A DNA stretch of 64,000 nt from positions 806,001 through 870,000 of the forward strand of contig NZ_JAUSSF010000003.1 of NCBI RefSeq assembly GCF_030812195.1. Direction: 5' to 3'. This stretch comes from Chryseobacterium lathyri (GTDB taxonomy: Bacteria; Bacteroidota; Bacteroidia; Flavobacteriales; Weeksellaceae). Under the pieces are notes generated by a model. That model saw only the letters and a program-made list of their open reading frames with translations, did not search any database and was not told the origin of the DNA. A program made the position numbers and the translations under genes. This document shows positions 17,538 through 24,458 of this stretch, in pieces (the first letter of the stretch is position 1; every line of letters starts with the position of its first letter).

Positions 17538-18779
17538 TTAATAGAAGATTTTCGTTTGTACCAATTGATTAAGCTGTTCTGCCGACTGTATGATTTCATT
17601 CTTCATATCGAAGATCTGGAGAGCCGTCTCTCTGTAACTATCCATGAAATCTGTAAACTCTATAAGGCTGACATTTCCTTTCCTGAAATTTTTCAGCATT
17701 CCGTCATACACCAGTTCCATATTGCTAAGATCTGTGGTTTTGATCTCTGCAAGCTGGTTGTACTGGCTTTTCCAGTTCTTATAAGCAGCCTGAACTTTAG
17801 TTTCAAGATTCAGTTTCCGGTAATCTGCATTTTTCTGGTTCTGCTGAATGGCATAATTGGCTTTTTCCACATTTCCCTGATTGGATTTCCATAATGGCAA
17901 TGGAATTCCTATCATAAGATTAACCTCGTTTTTAAAGGTTCCCCCATTCTGATCCCACCCTGCTCCTACATTAAGGTCCGGAACATTAAGAGACTTCTGC
18001 CACTGTGCATATAATTTGCTGTTGTCAATTAATTTTAAGAAATATTGATAGTCAGAATTATGTTCCAGTGCTTTTCTCTTTAGTTCGTCCTCATCTCCGA
18101 ATGGCTGGGCTGCAAGGATTTCTTTTACATCTGCATCAGAAAGCTGCGGCTCTATCTCATCGGAACTTCCGGTTAGTACTTTTAAATTTTGTTCAAATTC
18201 AAGGATATTTTTATTAATTCCCAGTTTATCATTATTAAGCTGAATCACGAGACTCTGCAGCCTTATTTCGTCTTTAAGGGAAACGTTGCCTTTGGCAGAC
18301 TGTACGCGGTAAGCATTTAACAGGTCATTCATGTATCCCAGCTGCTTCTCGGTGTTGTCGAGCTTTTGTTTCTCATAATATAAGTTGAAATAAGCAGTAC
18401 GAAGCTGGGCTCTCAGATCCACTAAAAGCTGTGAAAACTGAAGCTGCGCGAGCTCCTTGTTTGATTTTGCAAAAGCAATTTCATTTTTCTTTTTTCCCCC
18501 CATATAGATCAGCTGGGTGATCTCCGCTCCTTTGGCATGTCCAATATCAAAAGCTTTTTTTCCTTCTGGATTGTAGGCATTGATCTGACCGCTCAGTTGG
18601 GGGAGTTCCCAGATCTTAGCCTGCAGAATGTCTGCATCGGCCATATTGATATTATATTGTTCTGCAAGAAGCTGAAGATTGTTTTTCTGAAAAGCTTCTT
18701 CACAGTCCAGAAGTGACATCTGCTGCTGCCCTGCCATGAATGAGGAAATGGCAATAAACAGCCCTGCAATTTTATTCAT
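17538..18779 (-). CDS. TolC-family outer-membrane efflux protein (CzcC-like)
   Basis: The protein has 413 residues with signal peptide MNKIAGLFIAISSFMAGQQQ and two repeats of the outer-membrane efflux domain, rich in long amphipathic helices. The ATG at 18779 was chosen; the frame continues to a TTG at 18800, but that adds a polar tail before the signal peptide. It is the first gene of the efflux operon, preceded by direct repeats (18825-18842) that may bind the adjacent response regulator. Confidence 0.9.
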   Translation of the reverse strand: MNKIAGLFIAISSFMAGQQQMSLLDCEEAFQKNNLQLLAEQYNINMADADILQAKIWELPQLSGQINAYNPEGKKAFDIGHAKGAEITQLIYMGGKKKNEIAFAKSNKELAQLQFSQLLVDLRAQLRTAYFNLYYEKQKLDNTEKQLGYMNDLLNAYRVQSAKGNVSLKDEIRLQSLVIQLNNDKLGINKNILEFEQNLKVLTGSSDEIEPQLSDADVKEILAAQPFGDEDELKRKALEHNSDYQYFLKLIDNSKLYAQWQKSLNVPDLNVGAGWDQNGGTFKNEVNLMIGIPLPLWKSNQGNVEKANYAIQQNQKNADYRKLNLETKVQAAYKNWKSQYNQLAEIKTTDLSNMELVYDGMLKNFRKGNVSLIEFTDFMDSYRETALQIFDMKNEIIQSAEQLNQLVQTKIFY

Positions 18780-18824
18780 TCTATCTCTTTTATGGTGCAA
18801 AATTGCCTTTACACAATTAAAAGG

Positions 18825-18842
18825 GCCTTAAAGGAGCCTTAA
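18825..18842 (-). promoter_or_regulatory. candidate response-regulator binding repeats
   Basis: On the minus strand TTAAGGC occurs twice exactly 11 bases apart (TTAAGGCTCCT then TTAAGGCCC), about 45-65 bases before the ATG of the efflux operon. An 11-base direct repeat is the common operator form of OmpR/PhoB-family regulators such as the one encoded at 20371-21051. The binding is inferred, not shown. Confidence 0.5.
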
Positions 18843-18999
18843 AAAAAAATTAAATTTGGCTTAGGAATACAATGTTTTTTAGAAAATGGATTGAAGATTT
18901 ATCCTTTATAACCATTAAGATGAAATAAGTAATTAAGAATATTAAGATGGGGGATGAAGAACAGATATATGCCTTTACAACTATAGAATTATAAAGTAT

Positions 19000-20370
19000 C
19001 TAAAACTGTTTATTAAAGATAATGCTGAATTTATTGATCTGATCAGCCGGAGAAGAATATTTGATTTTTGCATTGTGATATTCCAGAATTCGCTTAACAA
19101 TTCGTAGCCCAAGACCTGAACCGGAAATATTTTGAGAGTTATTACCTCTCATGAACGCTTCAAATAGTTTTGCCTGCTCTTCTTCAGGAATGGTATCTCC
19201 ATGAGAAATAACATCCACCGAAAGCTTATCATTGGTTTCCTTTATCAAAACATCTACTTCTGCATTATCAGAATATACAGCCGCATTTTTAAAGAGATTG
19301 ATAAAGACAATAACCAACAGAGACTGGATACCACTAATGATAAGCAGCCCGTTTTCCGAAGTATCTTCAGAGATCAGGAAATCCAGTTTCAAAGCAGGAT
19401 AGCTTTTTTCCACAGCTTCGAAGGCCTCGAAAATAGCTTCATCAATCCTTACCTCTTCGTAAATGCTCTGGATATTCTCTTTGTCGAATTTTGTAAGCAG
19501 TAAAAGGGAATTGGTAAGGTCCGACAGCTGATACACATCCCGTTGAATTTGCTTTAAAGAAGAAAGGGTTTCGGGAGAATGTTCTTCAAATTTGATCAGG
19601 TTTTCCAGCTGAAATGCCATTCTTGTAATAGGTGTCCTGATTTCATGTGATGCGCTTGCCGTAAAATCTTTCTGCGACTGAAAGACATCATCCAGCCTTG
19701 CGATCATCGTATTAAAGGATTTTGCCAAAACATTAATCTCATCATTGGATTCCTGGACCGGAATCTGTGTGGTAAGTTTATGGGCTGTGACCTCGGAAAT
19801 TTCGGTGTTCAGATCTTCTAACGGACGAAGGAACCGCCCCATGAAATAATAACTGAAAAAACCGATCAGGAGGGTGCTCATCACATAGGCCGTAATCAGA
19901 AGGTATTTAAGGAATTCCAGTTTCGATTTTCCGTTGGTATCAAAAGCGCTGGTAAGGATGTAGTAGTTTTCTCCATTGATCTTTCGCAGGGCTGCATAGA
20001 TTTCCGGAACTGTTTTTTCGGTGTAAATAATTTTCTTTTCATCCAGCTCTTTGAGAAGCGCATTATCCCAGGTTACATTCCGGTCTTTGATTGTACTGTA
20101 GACCAGTTCTTTGTCTGCATTGAAAATTAAGATTGTTTCATTGAGAAGGATATTGTCTGAATTTTCGTTAAAAAAAATAGGTGCTTCTTCTTCGAAATTC
20201 CTGGACTTTGAAATGAAGTGTGAAGTAAATTCAAGGCGCTGTCTGAATCTTTCTTTGAACTCGTCTCTTCTAAAATCATTAAAAGATAGATAGATCACCG
20301 CCATCACCATTGCAAAAAGCAGGGAAAAAGCGATACTTAATGTTAATGCTATCTTTCTTTTTAAAGACAT
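19000..20370 (-). CDS. two-component sensor histidine kinase
   Basis: The protein has 456 residues. Membrane helix 1 (about residues 8-30), a periplasmic sensor domain (about 31-155), membrane helix 2 (about 156-176), HAMP, then the HisKA domain with ASHEIRTPITR (His242) and HATPase_c with FINLFKNAAVYSD (N box) and GSGLGLRIVKRI (G2). The G1 box reads SHGDTIP where DxGxGIP is usual, so the adenine-contacting Asp is not evident. Its ATG directly abuts the stop of the regulator gene. It lies upstream of the efflux operon with no gene between, and probably senses periplasmic metal like CzcS/CusS; the ligand is inference. Confidence 0.92.
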   Translation of the reverse strand: MSLKRKIALTLSIAFSLLFAMVMAVIYLSFNDFRRDEFKERFRQRLEFTSHFISKSRNFEEEAPIFFNENSDNILLNETILIFNADKELVYSTIKDRNVTWDNALLKELDEKKIIYTEKTVPEIYAALRKINGENYYILTSAFDTNGKSKLEFLKYLLITAYVMSTLLIGFFSYYFMGRFLRPLEDLNTEISEVTAHKLTTQIPVQESNDEINVLAKSFNTMIARLDDVFQSQKDFTASASHEIRTPITRMAFQLENLIKFEEHSPETLSSLKQIQRDVYQLSDLTNSLLLLTKFDKENIQSIYEEVRIDEAIFEAFEAVEKSYPALKLDFLISEDTSENGLLIISGIQSLLVIVFINLFKNAAVYSDNAEVDVLIKETNDKLSVDVISHGDTIPEEEQAKLFEAFMRGNNSQNISGSGLGLRIVKRILEYHNAKIKYSSPADQINKFSIIFNKQF

Positions 20371-21051
20371 TTATAATGGGCTTAGGTAATATCCGAAACC
20401 AGAACGGGTGTGGATAAGTTTAAGTTTAAAATCCTTATCGATCTTTTTTCTCAAAAAATTGATGTAGACTTCTACCGTATTGGTATTCGTATTAAAATTA
20501 TGTTCCCACACATGTTCCGTGATCTGCTGCTTGGAAACGGTTCTTCCCTGCGCCTCTGCAAGATAGACCAGAAGCTGAAATTCCTTAAGAGTAAGGGCTA
20601 TTTCATTGCCTGCTCTATAGACTTTCTGTTCAGTTTTATTGATGATAAGGTCGTCCACCCTGATGATATCCTGGTCTGCAGCATCGGACGGGGACTTTCT
20701 CCTTAGCAGCGAATTGATTCTCAGCAGCAGCTCTTCAAACTGGAAAGGCTTCACCAGGTAATCATCTGCAAGTCTGGTAAACGCATCTTTTTTATCAGAA
20801 ATGTCTCCGTAAGCCGAGATAATGATGATGGGAGTATTTTTATCGAAAGAACGGATGGTCTGGCAAACGTCAAGCCCATTTATCTTGGGAACATTGATGT
20901 CGAGCAGATACAGGTCATACGTATTGTTCTTGATTTGCCGGAGAAAGGTTTCACCATCATAGATCTTATCACAGGTGAAGCTGTTCGATTCTAAAAACCG
21001 GCAAAGCTCCGCCGAAAGAATGAGGTCGTCTTCCAATAAAAGAATATTCAT
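20371..21051 (-). CDS. OmpR/PhoB-family response regulator
   Basis: The protein has 226 residues. The receiver domain has the acidic pair at about 8-9 (LLLEDD), the phospho-acceptor Asp at about 51 (YLLDINVP) and the Lys in YLVKPF. The C-terminal winged helix carries LTLKEFQLLVYLAEAQGR and ...NTVEVYINFLRKKID. The ATG at 21051 was chosen over the TTG just before it. It pairs with the kinase at 19000-20370 and is likely to regulate the metal-efflux operon downstream. Confidence 0.94.
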   Translation of the reverse strand: MNILLLEDDLILSAELCRFLESNSFTCDKIYDGETFLRQIKNNTYDLYLLDINVPKINGLDVCQTIRSFDKNTPIIIISAYGDISDKKDAFTRLADDYLVKPFQFEELLLRINSLLRRKSPSDAADQDIIRVDDLIINKTEQKVYRAGNEIALTLKEFQLLVYLAEAQGRTVSKQQITEHVWEHNFNTNTNTVEVYINFLRKKIDKDFKLKLIHTRSGFGYYLSPL

Positions 21052-21251
21052 CAAAATCTTATTTTATACGAATTTAACGAAATTTTTATGTTCCTGTATT
21101 ATCCATTGAAAGCTGATGGACAGATTTAATTAAATTTTAAGGTAAATTTTTACAAAAAAAGGAGTAATTATTGTTTTTTTTTGTTGCTGAAGATTTCTGG
21201 GAGGCATACTATAAACCAGACTTAAAACTAGATTTTAGGGTAAAAAAAAAA

Positions 21252-21269
21252 TCCCGAAAAGATTCGGGA
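21252..21269 (-). terminator. terminator after tRNA-Thr(GGT)
   Basis: The stem TCCCGAA / TTCGGGA with a 4-base loop is followed on the minus strand by nine T. It ends the tRNA cluster. Confidence 0.9.
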
Positions 21270-21278
21270 AATATAGAG

Positions 21279-21350
21279 AGCCAACTACGGGACTTGAACC
21301 CGTGACCTCTTCCTTACCAAGGAAGCACTCTACCGCTGAGCTAAGTCGGC
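21279..21350 (-). tRNA. tRNA-Thr (anticodon GGT)
   Basis: A 72-base cloverleaf has acceptor GCCGACT/AGTTGGC and anticodon arm CTTCC-TTGGTAA-GGAAG. It is last in the cluster, the position of thrT just before tuf in the E. coli order thrU-tyrU-glyT-thrT-tufB. Confidence 0.95.
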
Positions 21351-21362
21351 ATTGAAGCAAAA

Positions 21363-21388
21363 AAATCACACTAATTAGCGTGATTTTC
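21363..21388 (-). terminator. hairpin after tRNA-Gly copy 1
   Basis: AAAATCAC ... GTGATTTT pairs around a short AT core and runs into T on the minus strand. It separates this tRNA-Gly from tRNA-Thr(GGT). Confidence 0.65.
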
Positions 21389-21392
21389 TTTG

Positions 21393-21465
21393 AGCGGAAG
21401 ACGGGGGTCGAACCCGCGACATTCAGCTTGGAAGGCTGACGCTCTACCAACTGAGCTACTTCCGC
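21393..21465 (-). tRNA. tRNA-Gly (anticodon TCC), copy 1
   Basis: A 73-base cloverleaf has acceptor GCGGAAG/CTTCCGC and anticodon loop CTTCCAA. It is identical to the copy at 21823-21895. Confidence 0.95.
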
Positions 21466-21498
21466 AATTTTGTTTCCAAAACTATTGGTAACGCTGTG

Positions 21499-21529
21499 CA
21501 AATCTAGGAAAATCCTTTTAAATCTACAA
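21499..21529 (-). promoter_or_regulatory. promoter before tRNA-Gly copy 1
   Basis: On the minus strand TTTTG, about 20 bases of spacer, then TAGATTTG (21499-21506) fits the Bacteroidota consensus. The start lies about 25 bases before the tRNA. Confidence 0.6.
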
Positions 21530-21552
21530 AACTTTTTTTATTAATATAAATG

Positions 21553-21633
21553 TGGGGAGAGCAGGATTCGAACCTACGAAGCCGAAGCAACTGAGTTACA
21601 GTCAGTCCCATTTAGCCACTCTGGAATCTCCCC
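21553..21633 (-). tRNA. tRNA-Tyr (anticodon GTA), copy 1
   Basis: An 81-base tRNA with the long variable arm of tRNA-Tyr has acceptor GGGGAGA/TCTCCCC and anticodon loop CTGTAAC. It is a duplicate of 21981-22061. Confidence 0.95.
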
Positions 21634-21652
21634 TCATGTTATATTAAAATTG

Positions 21653-21726
21653 AGCCTCCAGAGGGATTCGAACCCACGACCCCGAGATTACAAATCACGT
21701 GCTCTGGCCAACTGAGCTATGGAGGC
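21653..21726 (-). tRNA. tRNA-Thr (anticodon TGT), copy 1
   Basis: A 74-base cloverleaf has acceptor GCCTCCA/TGGAGGC and anticodon TGT within TTTGTAA. It is a duplicate of 22081-22154. Confidence 0.93.
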
Positions 21727-21789
21727 AATTTTAAAATGTAAACTGAAGGCTTTAGAGAGAATCTACTCTATGCTTTTCAGCAGTTAAAA

Positions 21790-21813
21790 AAAAATCACCC
21801 TCTAGCAGAGTGA
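21790..21813 (-). terminator. hairpin after tRNA-Gly copy 2
   Basis: ATCACTCT / AGAGgGTGAT (one bulge) followed by nine T on the minus strand. It differs in sequence from the hairpin after copy 1 but has the same place. Confidence 0.7.
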
Positions 21814-21822
21814 TCTATTTTG

Positions 21823-21895
21823 AGCGGAAGACGGGGGTCGAACCCGCGACATTCAGCTTGGAAGGCTGACGCTCTACCAACTGAGCTACTTCCGC
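21823..21895 (-). tRNA. tRNA-Gly (anticodon TCC), copy 2
   Basis: A 73-base cloverleaf identical to 21393-21465. Confidence 0.95.
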
Positions 21896-21928
21896 AATTT
21901 TGTTTCCAAAACTATTGGTAACGCTGTG

Positions 21929-21958
21929 CAAACTTAGGAAAAATCCTTTAGATACACA
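21929..21958 (-). promoter_or_regulatory. promoter before tRNA-Gly copy 2
   Basis: TTG, about 20 bases, then TAAGTTTG (21929-21936) on the minus strand. The -7 box differs from copy 1 but keeps the consensus TAnnTTTG, which suggests selection on it. Confidence 0.55.
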
Positions 21959-21980
21959 AGTTTTCATCTAATATAAAATG

Positions 21981-22061
21981 TGGGGAGAGCAGGATTCGAA
22001 CCTACGAAGCCGAAGCAACTGAGTTACAGTCAGTCCCATTTAGCCACTCTGGAATCTCCCC
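21981..22061 (-). tRNA. tRNA-Tyr (anticodon GTA), copy 2
   Basis: An 81-base tRNA identical in visible arms to 21553-21633. Confidence 0.95.
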
Positions 22062-22080
22062 TCATGTTTATATTAAAAAG

Positions 22081-22154
22081 AGCCTCCAGAGGGATTCGAA
22101 CCCACGACCCCGAGATTACAAATCACGTGCTCTGGCCAACTGAGCTATGGAGGC
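22081..22154 (-). tRNA. tRNA-Thr (anticodon TGT), copy 2
   Basis: A 74-base tRNA identical to 21653-21726, first in the cluster by transcription. Confidence 0.93.
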
Positions 22155-22199
22155 ATATAAAAAAGAATTCAAAAGATCGCTGTTCCCTTTTTGCGAGTG

Positions 22200-22231
22200 C
22201 AAATATAGAACGGATTTTTTGAATTCTCAAA
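22200..22231 (-). promoter_or_regulatory. promoter of the tRNA cluster
   Basis: TTTG (22228-22231), a 20-base spacer, then TATATTTG (22200-22207) on the minus strand is a consensus Bacteroidota promoter about 45 bases before the first tRNA. It is enclosed by the inverted repeat GAATTCAAAA (22165-22174) and TTTTGAATTC (22217-22226). Confidence 0.75.
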
Positions 22232-22261
22232 CTTTTCTATAACTTTTTTAAACTTTTTTTA

Positions 22262-22552
22262 CTACGCCATTTCTTTTTTCTTGATTAATAGCTTTTTAGC
22301 AGTATCAACACATAGGTCTAAACTTTCTTCAAAAGTTTCAGACGTCTTTTTTACAACGATATCGTCGCCTGGGACGGCTAAAATAAGCTCGGCAGTTTTG
22401 TTGTTTCTATCAGAGTTATTTTCAACTTTTAAGAACACCTTACACTCATGAATTTTATCATAAAAGGTTTCCAATTTGCTTACTTTTTTGTCAATGTGTG
22501 ATTCTAATGGTTCGTGTGGAGTTAAACCAATTGATTGAACTGTGATCTTCAT
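22262..22552 (-). CDS. hpf: ribosome hibernation-promoting factor, short HPF/RaiA family
   Basis: The protein has 96 residues. It binds the 30S decoding region in stationary phase and blocks tRNA and mRNA sites. The fold pattern (MKITVQSIGLTPHEPLESHIDKKVSKLETFYDKI, then AELILAVPGDDIVVKKTS, then the helix ESLDLCVDTAKKLLIKK) covers the whole protein. There is no C-terminal dimerisation domain, so it is the short form. Its ATG overlaps the xerC stop by 4 bases, indicating coupled translation. Confidence 0.93.
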   Translation of the reverse strand: MKITVQSIGLTPHEPLESHIDKKVSKLETFYDKIHECKVFLKVENNSDRNNKTAELILAVPGDDIVVKKTSETFEESLDLCVDTAKKLLIKKKEMA

Positions 22553-23436
22553 AATTCTTCTTTTTTAGATGCTCGAGGATGAGCCTGATTAAACACTTTT
22601 TTCAATTGTTCAATATTAGCATTCGTATAGACCTGAGTACTTGCAAGACTGGAATGCCCTAATATTTTTTTTACTTTGGAGATCTCCGCCCCATTATCCA
22701 AAACGTGTGTAGCAAAGCTATGCCGAAGGATGTGAGGACTTCTTTTTTCTTTCGTTGTTACAAGACTAAGGTACTTATTAACTACCACATAAACAAATTT
22801 TTCATTGAGTTTTTTACCCTTTTTATTGATGAAAAAATAGGTTTTATATTCGGTATCAGATTTCCTTATTTCCAGGTAACTTCTAAGCAGATTTGAGAGG
22901 TCTGCGGAAATGGGAATAAAACGTTCTTTATTTCCTTTTCCTATTACCTTGAGCTCATTTCCTTCTAGGTTAACGTGTTCAAACATCAGGCCACAAAGCT
23001 CAGCTTTACGCATTCCGGTCTGGTATAATACCTCTATAATACATTTTTCCAGAATATCGGGTTGATCTATCAGAACACCGTCACTGAGCGCCTGCATTTC
23101 TTCCTGTGAGATAGGAATCTGTTTTTCAGCGTAAAACTTAAGGGAAGATATACTTTCCGTGGGAGAGACTTTAATTTCACCGACCTTTAAAAGGAATAAA
23201 TAAAAACTTCTGAGGGATGATAATTTTCTATTGATGCTTCTTTTTGAAATATTATTTTCGCTCAATTCGACGATAAAATTCCTGATTACTTTTTTATCAG
23301 CCTTGGAAATATCTTCAGAAGCTTCTGTTTTAAGGTAGAAATGGGAAAAGTCTTCAAGATCTTTTCGGTAACTTGTAATAGTGTGAGGCGAATACCTCTT
23401 TTCGAACTGTAAATATTCTAAATACTTATCTAACAT
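22549..23436 (-). CDS. xerC: tyrosine recombinase XerC
   Basis: The protein has 295 residues. It resolves chromosome dimers at dif together with a partner. The N-terminal SAM-like domain (MLDKYLEYLQFEKRYSPHTI) is followed by the catalytic domain with TGMRKAELCGL (Arg), GKGNKERFIP (Lys), HILRHSFATH (His-x-x-Arg), LGHSSLASTQVYT (His and the Tyr nucleophile). Length and motifs are those of XerC rather than a phage integrase. Its place between rpsU and hpf is the conserved flavobacterial one. Confidence 0.93.
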   Translation of the reverse strand: MLDKYLEYLQFEKRYSPHTITSYRKDLEDFSHFYLKTEASEDISKADKKVIRNFIVELSENNISKRSINRKLSSLRSFYLFLLKVGEIKVSPTESISSLKFYAEKQIPISQEEMQALSDGVLIDQPDILEKCIIEVLYQTGMRKAELCGLMFEHVNLEGNELKVIGKGNKERFIPISADLSNLLRSYLEIRKSDTEYKTYFFINKKGKKLNEKFVYVVVNKYLSLVTTKEKRSPHILRHSFATHVLDNGAEISKVKKILGHSSLASTQVYTNANIEQLKKVFNQAHPRASKKEEL

Positions 23437-23517
23437 TACATAAGGTATAAAAACAAAAATTCACCTCTCAAATATACGTATTTAAGAAGTGAATTTAGTA
23501 TGTGGTTAAGAAAAATC

Positions 23518-23715
23518 TTAAGCCTGCTCTTCCTTGCTAAGTCCTCTTTGTTTGTAAGCGGCCTTTAGTCTAGCTTGTCTTAAAGTTACAGAAGGCTTAA
23601 TAAACGCTTGTCTAGATCTCAATTGACGAACTGTACCCGTTTTATCAAATTTTCTTTTATATTTTTTTAAAGCTCTGTCGATGGATTCCCCATCTTTTAC
23701 TGGAATTATTAACAT
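23518..23715 (-). CDS. rpsU: 30S ribosomal protein S21
   Basis: The protein has 65 residues, starts MLIIPVKDGESIDRALKKYKR and contains LRSRQAFIKPSVTLRQARLKA, normal for Bacteroidota S21. S21 affects mRNA binding at the 3' end of 16S rRNA. A promoter box TAGTTTTG lies at 23739-23746; 81 bases separate it from xerC. Confidence 0.96.
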   Translation of the reverse strand: MLIIPVKDGESIDRALKKYKRKFDKTGTVRQLRSRQAFIKPSVTLRQARLKAAYKQRGLSKEEQA

Positions 23716-23738
23716 ATTTTACATCTCATTTTGGATTG

Positions 23739-23746
23739 CAAAACTA
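23739..23746 (-). promoter_or_regulatory. rpsU promoter -7 element
   Basis: TAGTTTTG on the minus strand, about 25 bases before the rpsU ATG, fits TAnnTTTG. Confidence 0.55.
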
Positions 23747-23963
23747 GACATTTTTTATTAAACTGCAAAATTTAGCTCCACTTTCTTTAAAAAACACATT
23801 ATAAGTTATCCACAATCAGATACAATAATGTGGACAAGTATGCTATTTTTAAAATTTTGAGTCCTCTCTATTATCCGTTATATACTAATAACAGCAATAT
23901 AAACATACTGGGGATTATCTGAAAAGTATGTCATATTATGAACTATATGTAAACAAAAATCCC

Positions 23964-23971
23964 TATCTTTG
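23964..23971 (+). promoter_or_regulatory. tmRNA promoter -7 element
   Basis: TATCTTTG fits TAnnTTTG and ends 16 bases before the mature 5' end of tmRNA. Confidence 0.55.
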
Positions 23972-23987
23972 TAGCTACTTTATTCAT

Positions 23988-24383
23988 GGGGTTGACTGGT
24001 TTCGACAGCAAGATCAATGGGTAAGTAAGCATGCAGAGAACCGTAGCGCGATCTCTTTAATCCCTTGCTACACAACTTTAACTGGCAACGAAGAGTTCGC
24101 TCTTGCAGCTTAATATCGAAGTATAGTAGATCAAGCGTTTTCCTGAAGATAGTAAGGAAGCAAGATATCTCACAAATGCTCTGTTCTGCGGCGTTTGATT
24201 CTGGGATATAGGAATGCAGGAATAAGGTTTCAGATGCTTTGGCTGAAACTCGAAAACTTCAGAAGATAAGCTGGAAGTTGGGTGTCTGCCCTCTGCCTCC
24301 AGTCGAAAACCAATGGTAGAATAAGCATGTAGAAATCTTATGTATTGCTTGTTTGGACGAGGGTTCGAATCCCTCCAACTCCA
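23988..24383 (+). ncRNA. ssrA: transfer-messenger RNA (tmRNA)
   Basis: About 396 bases. The 5' end GGGGTTGACTGGTTTCGACAG and the 3' end GGACGAGGGTTCGAATCCCTCCAACTCC form the tRNA-like domain; CCA is not encoded. The tag frame reads GGC AAC GAA GAG TTC GCT CTT GCA GCT TAA (24084-24113), giving a proposed tag GNEEFALAA, which ends in the usual ALAA degradation signal. tmRNA with SmpB rescues stalled ribosomes. The exact resume codon is inferred. Confidence 0.96.
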
Positions 24384-24390
24384 CTTTTAA

Positions 24391-24422
24391 TAAAAAAGGT
24401 CCTTTTCCAAGGTCCTTTTTTT
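24391..24422 (+). terminator. tmRNA terminator (two-way)
   Basis: AAAAAAGG ... CCTTTTTT with an inner CTT/AAG pairing and one mismatch, followed by T on both strands. It may also serve the regulator gene that ends at 24459 on the minus strand. Confidence 0.75.
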
Positions 24423-24458
24423 ATTTTGTTATACCATATAGATATTAAAACGAAATTT

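Larger units (their letters stand above)
21393..22154 (-). repeat. tandem duplication of a Thr-Tyr-Gly tRNA segment
   Basis: The segment 21393-21726 recurs at 21823-22154 with a shift of 428-430 bases. All three tRNA genes are repeated, and so is the flank before each tRNA-Gly (ACTATTGGTAACGCTGTGCA), while other spacers have diverged. The tRNAs appear identical. Confidence 0.9.

Noticed and set aside
21235-21501. 88-codon minus-strand ORF
   Set aside because: It runs across two tRNA genes and a terminator; it is not coding.
22549-23436. A phage or island integrase next to tRNA genes
   Set aside because: Length, motifs and the rpsU-xerC-hpf order are those of the housekeeping XerC.
23928-24113. 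61-codon ORF ending in GNEEFALAA
   Set aside because: It is the tmRNA gene read as a protein; only the tag part is translated.
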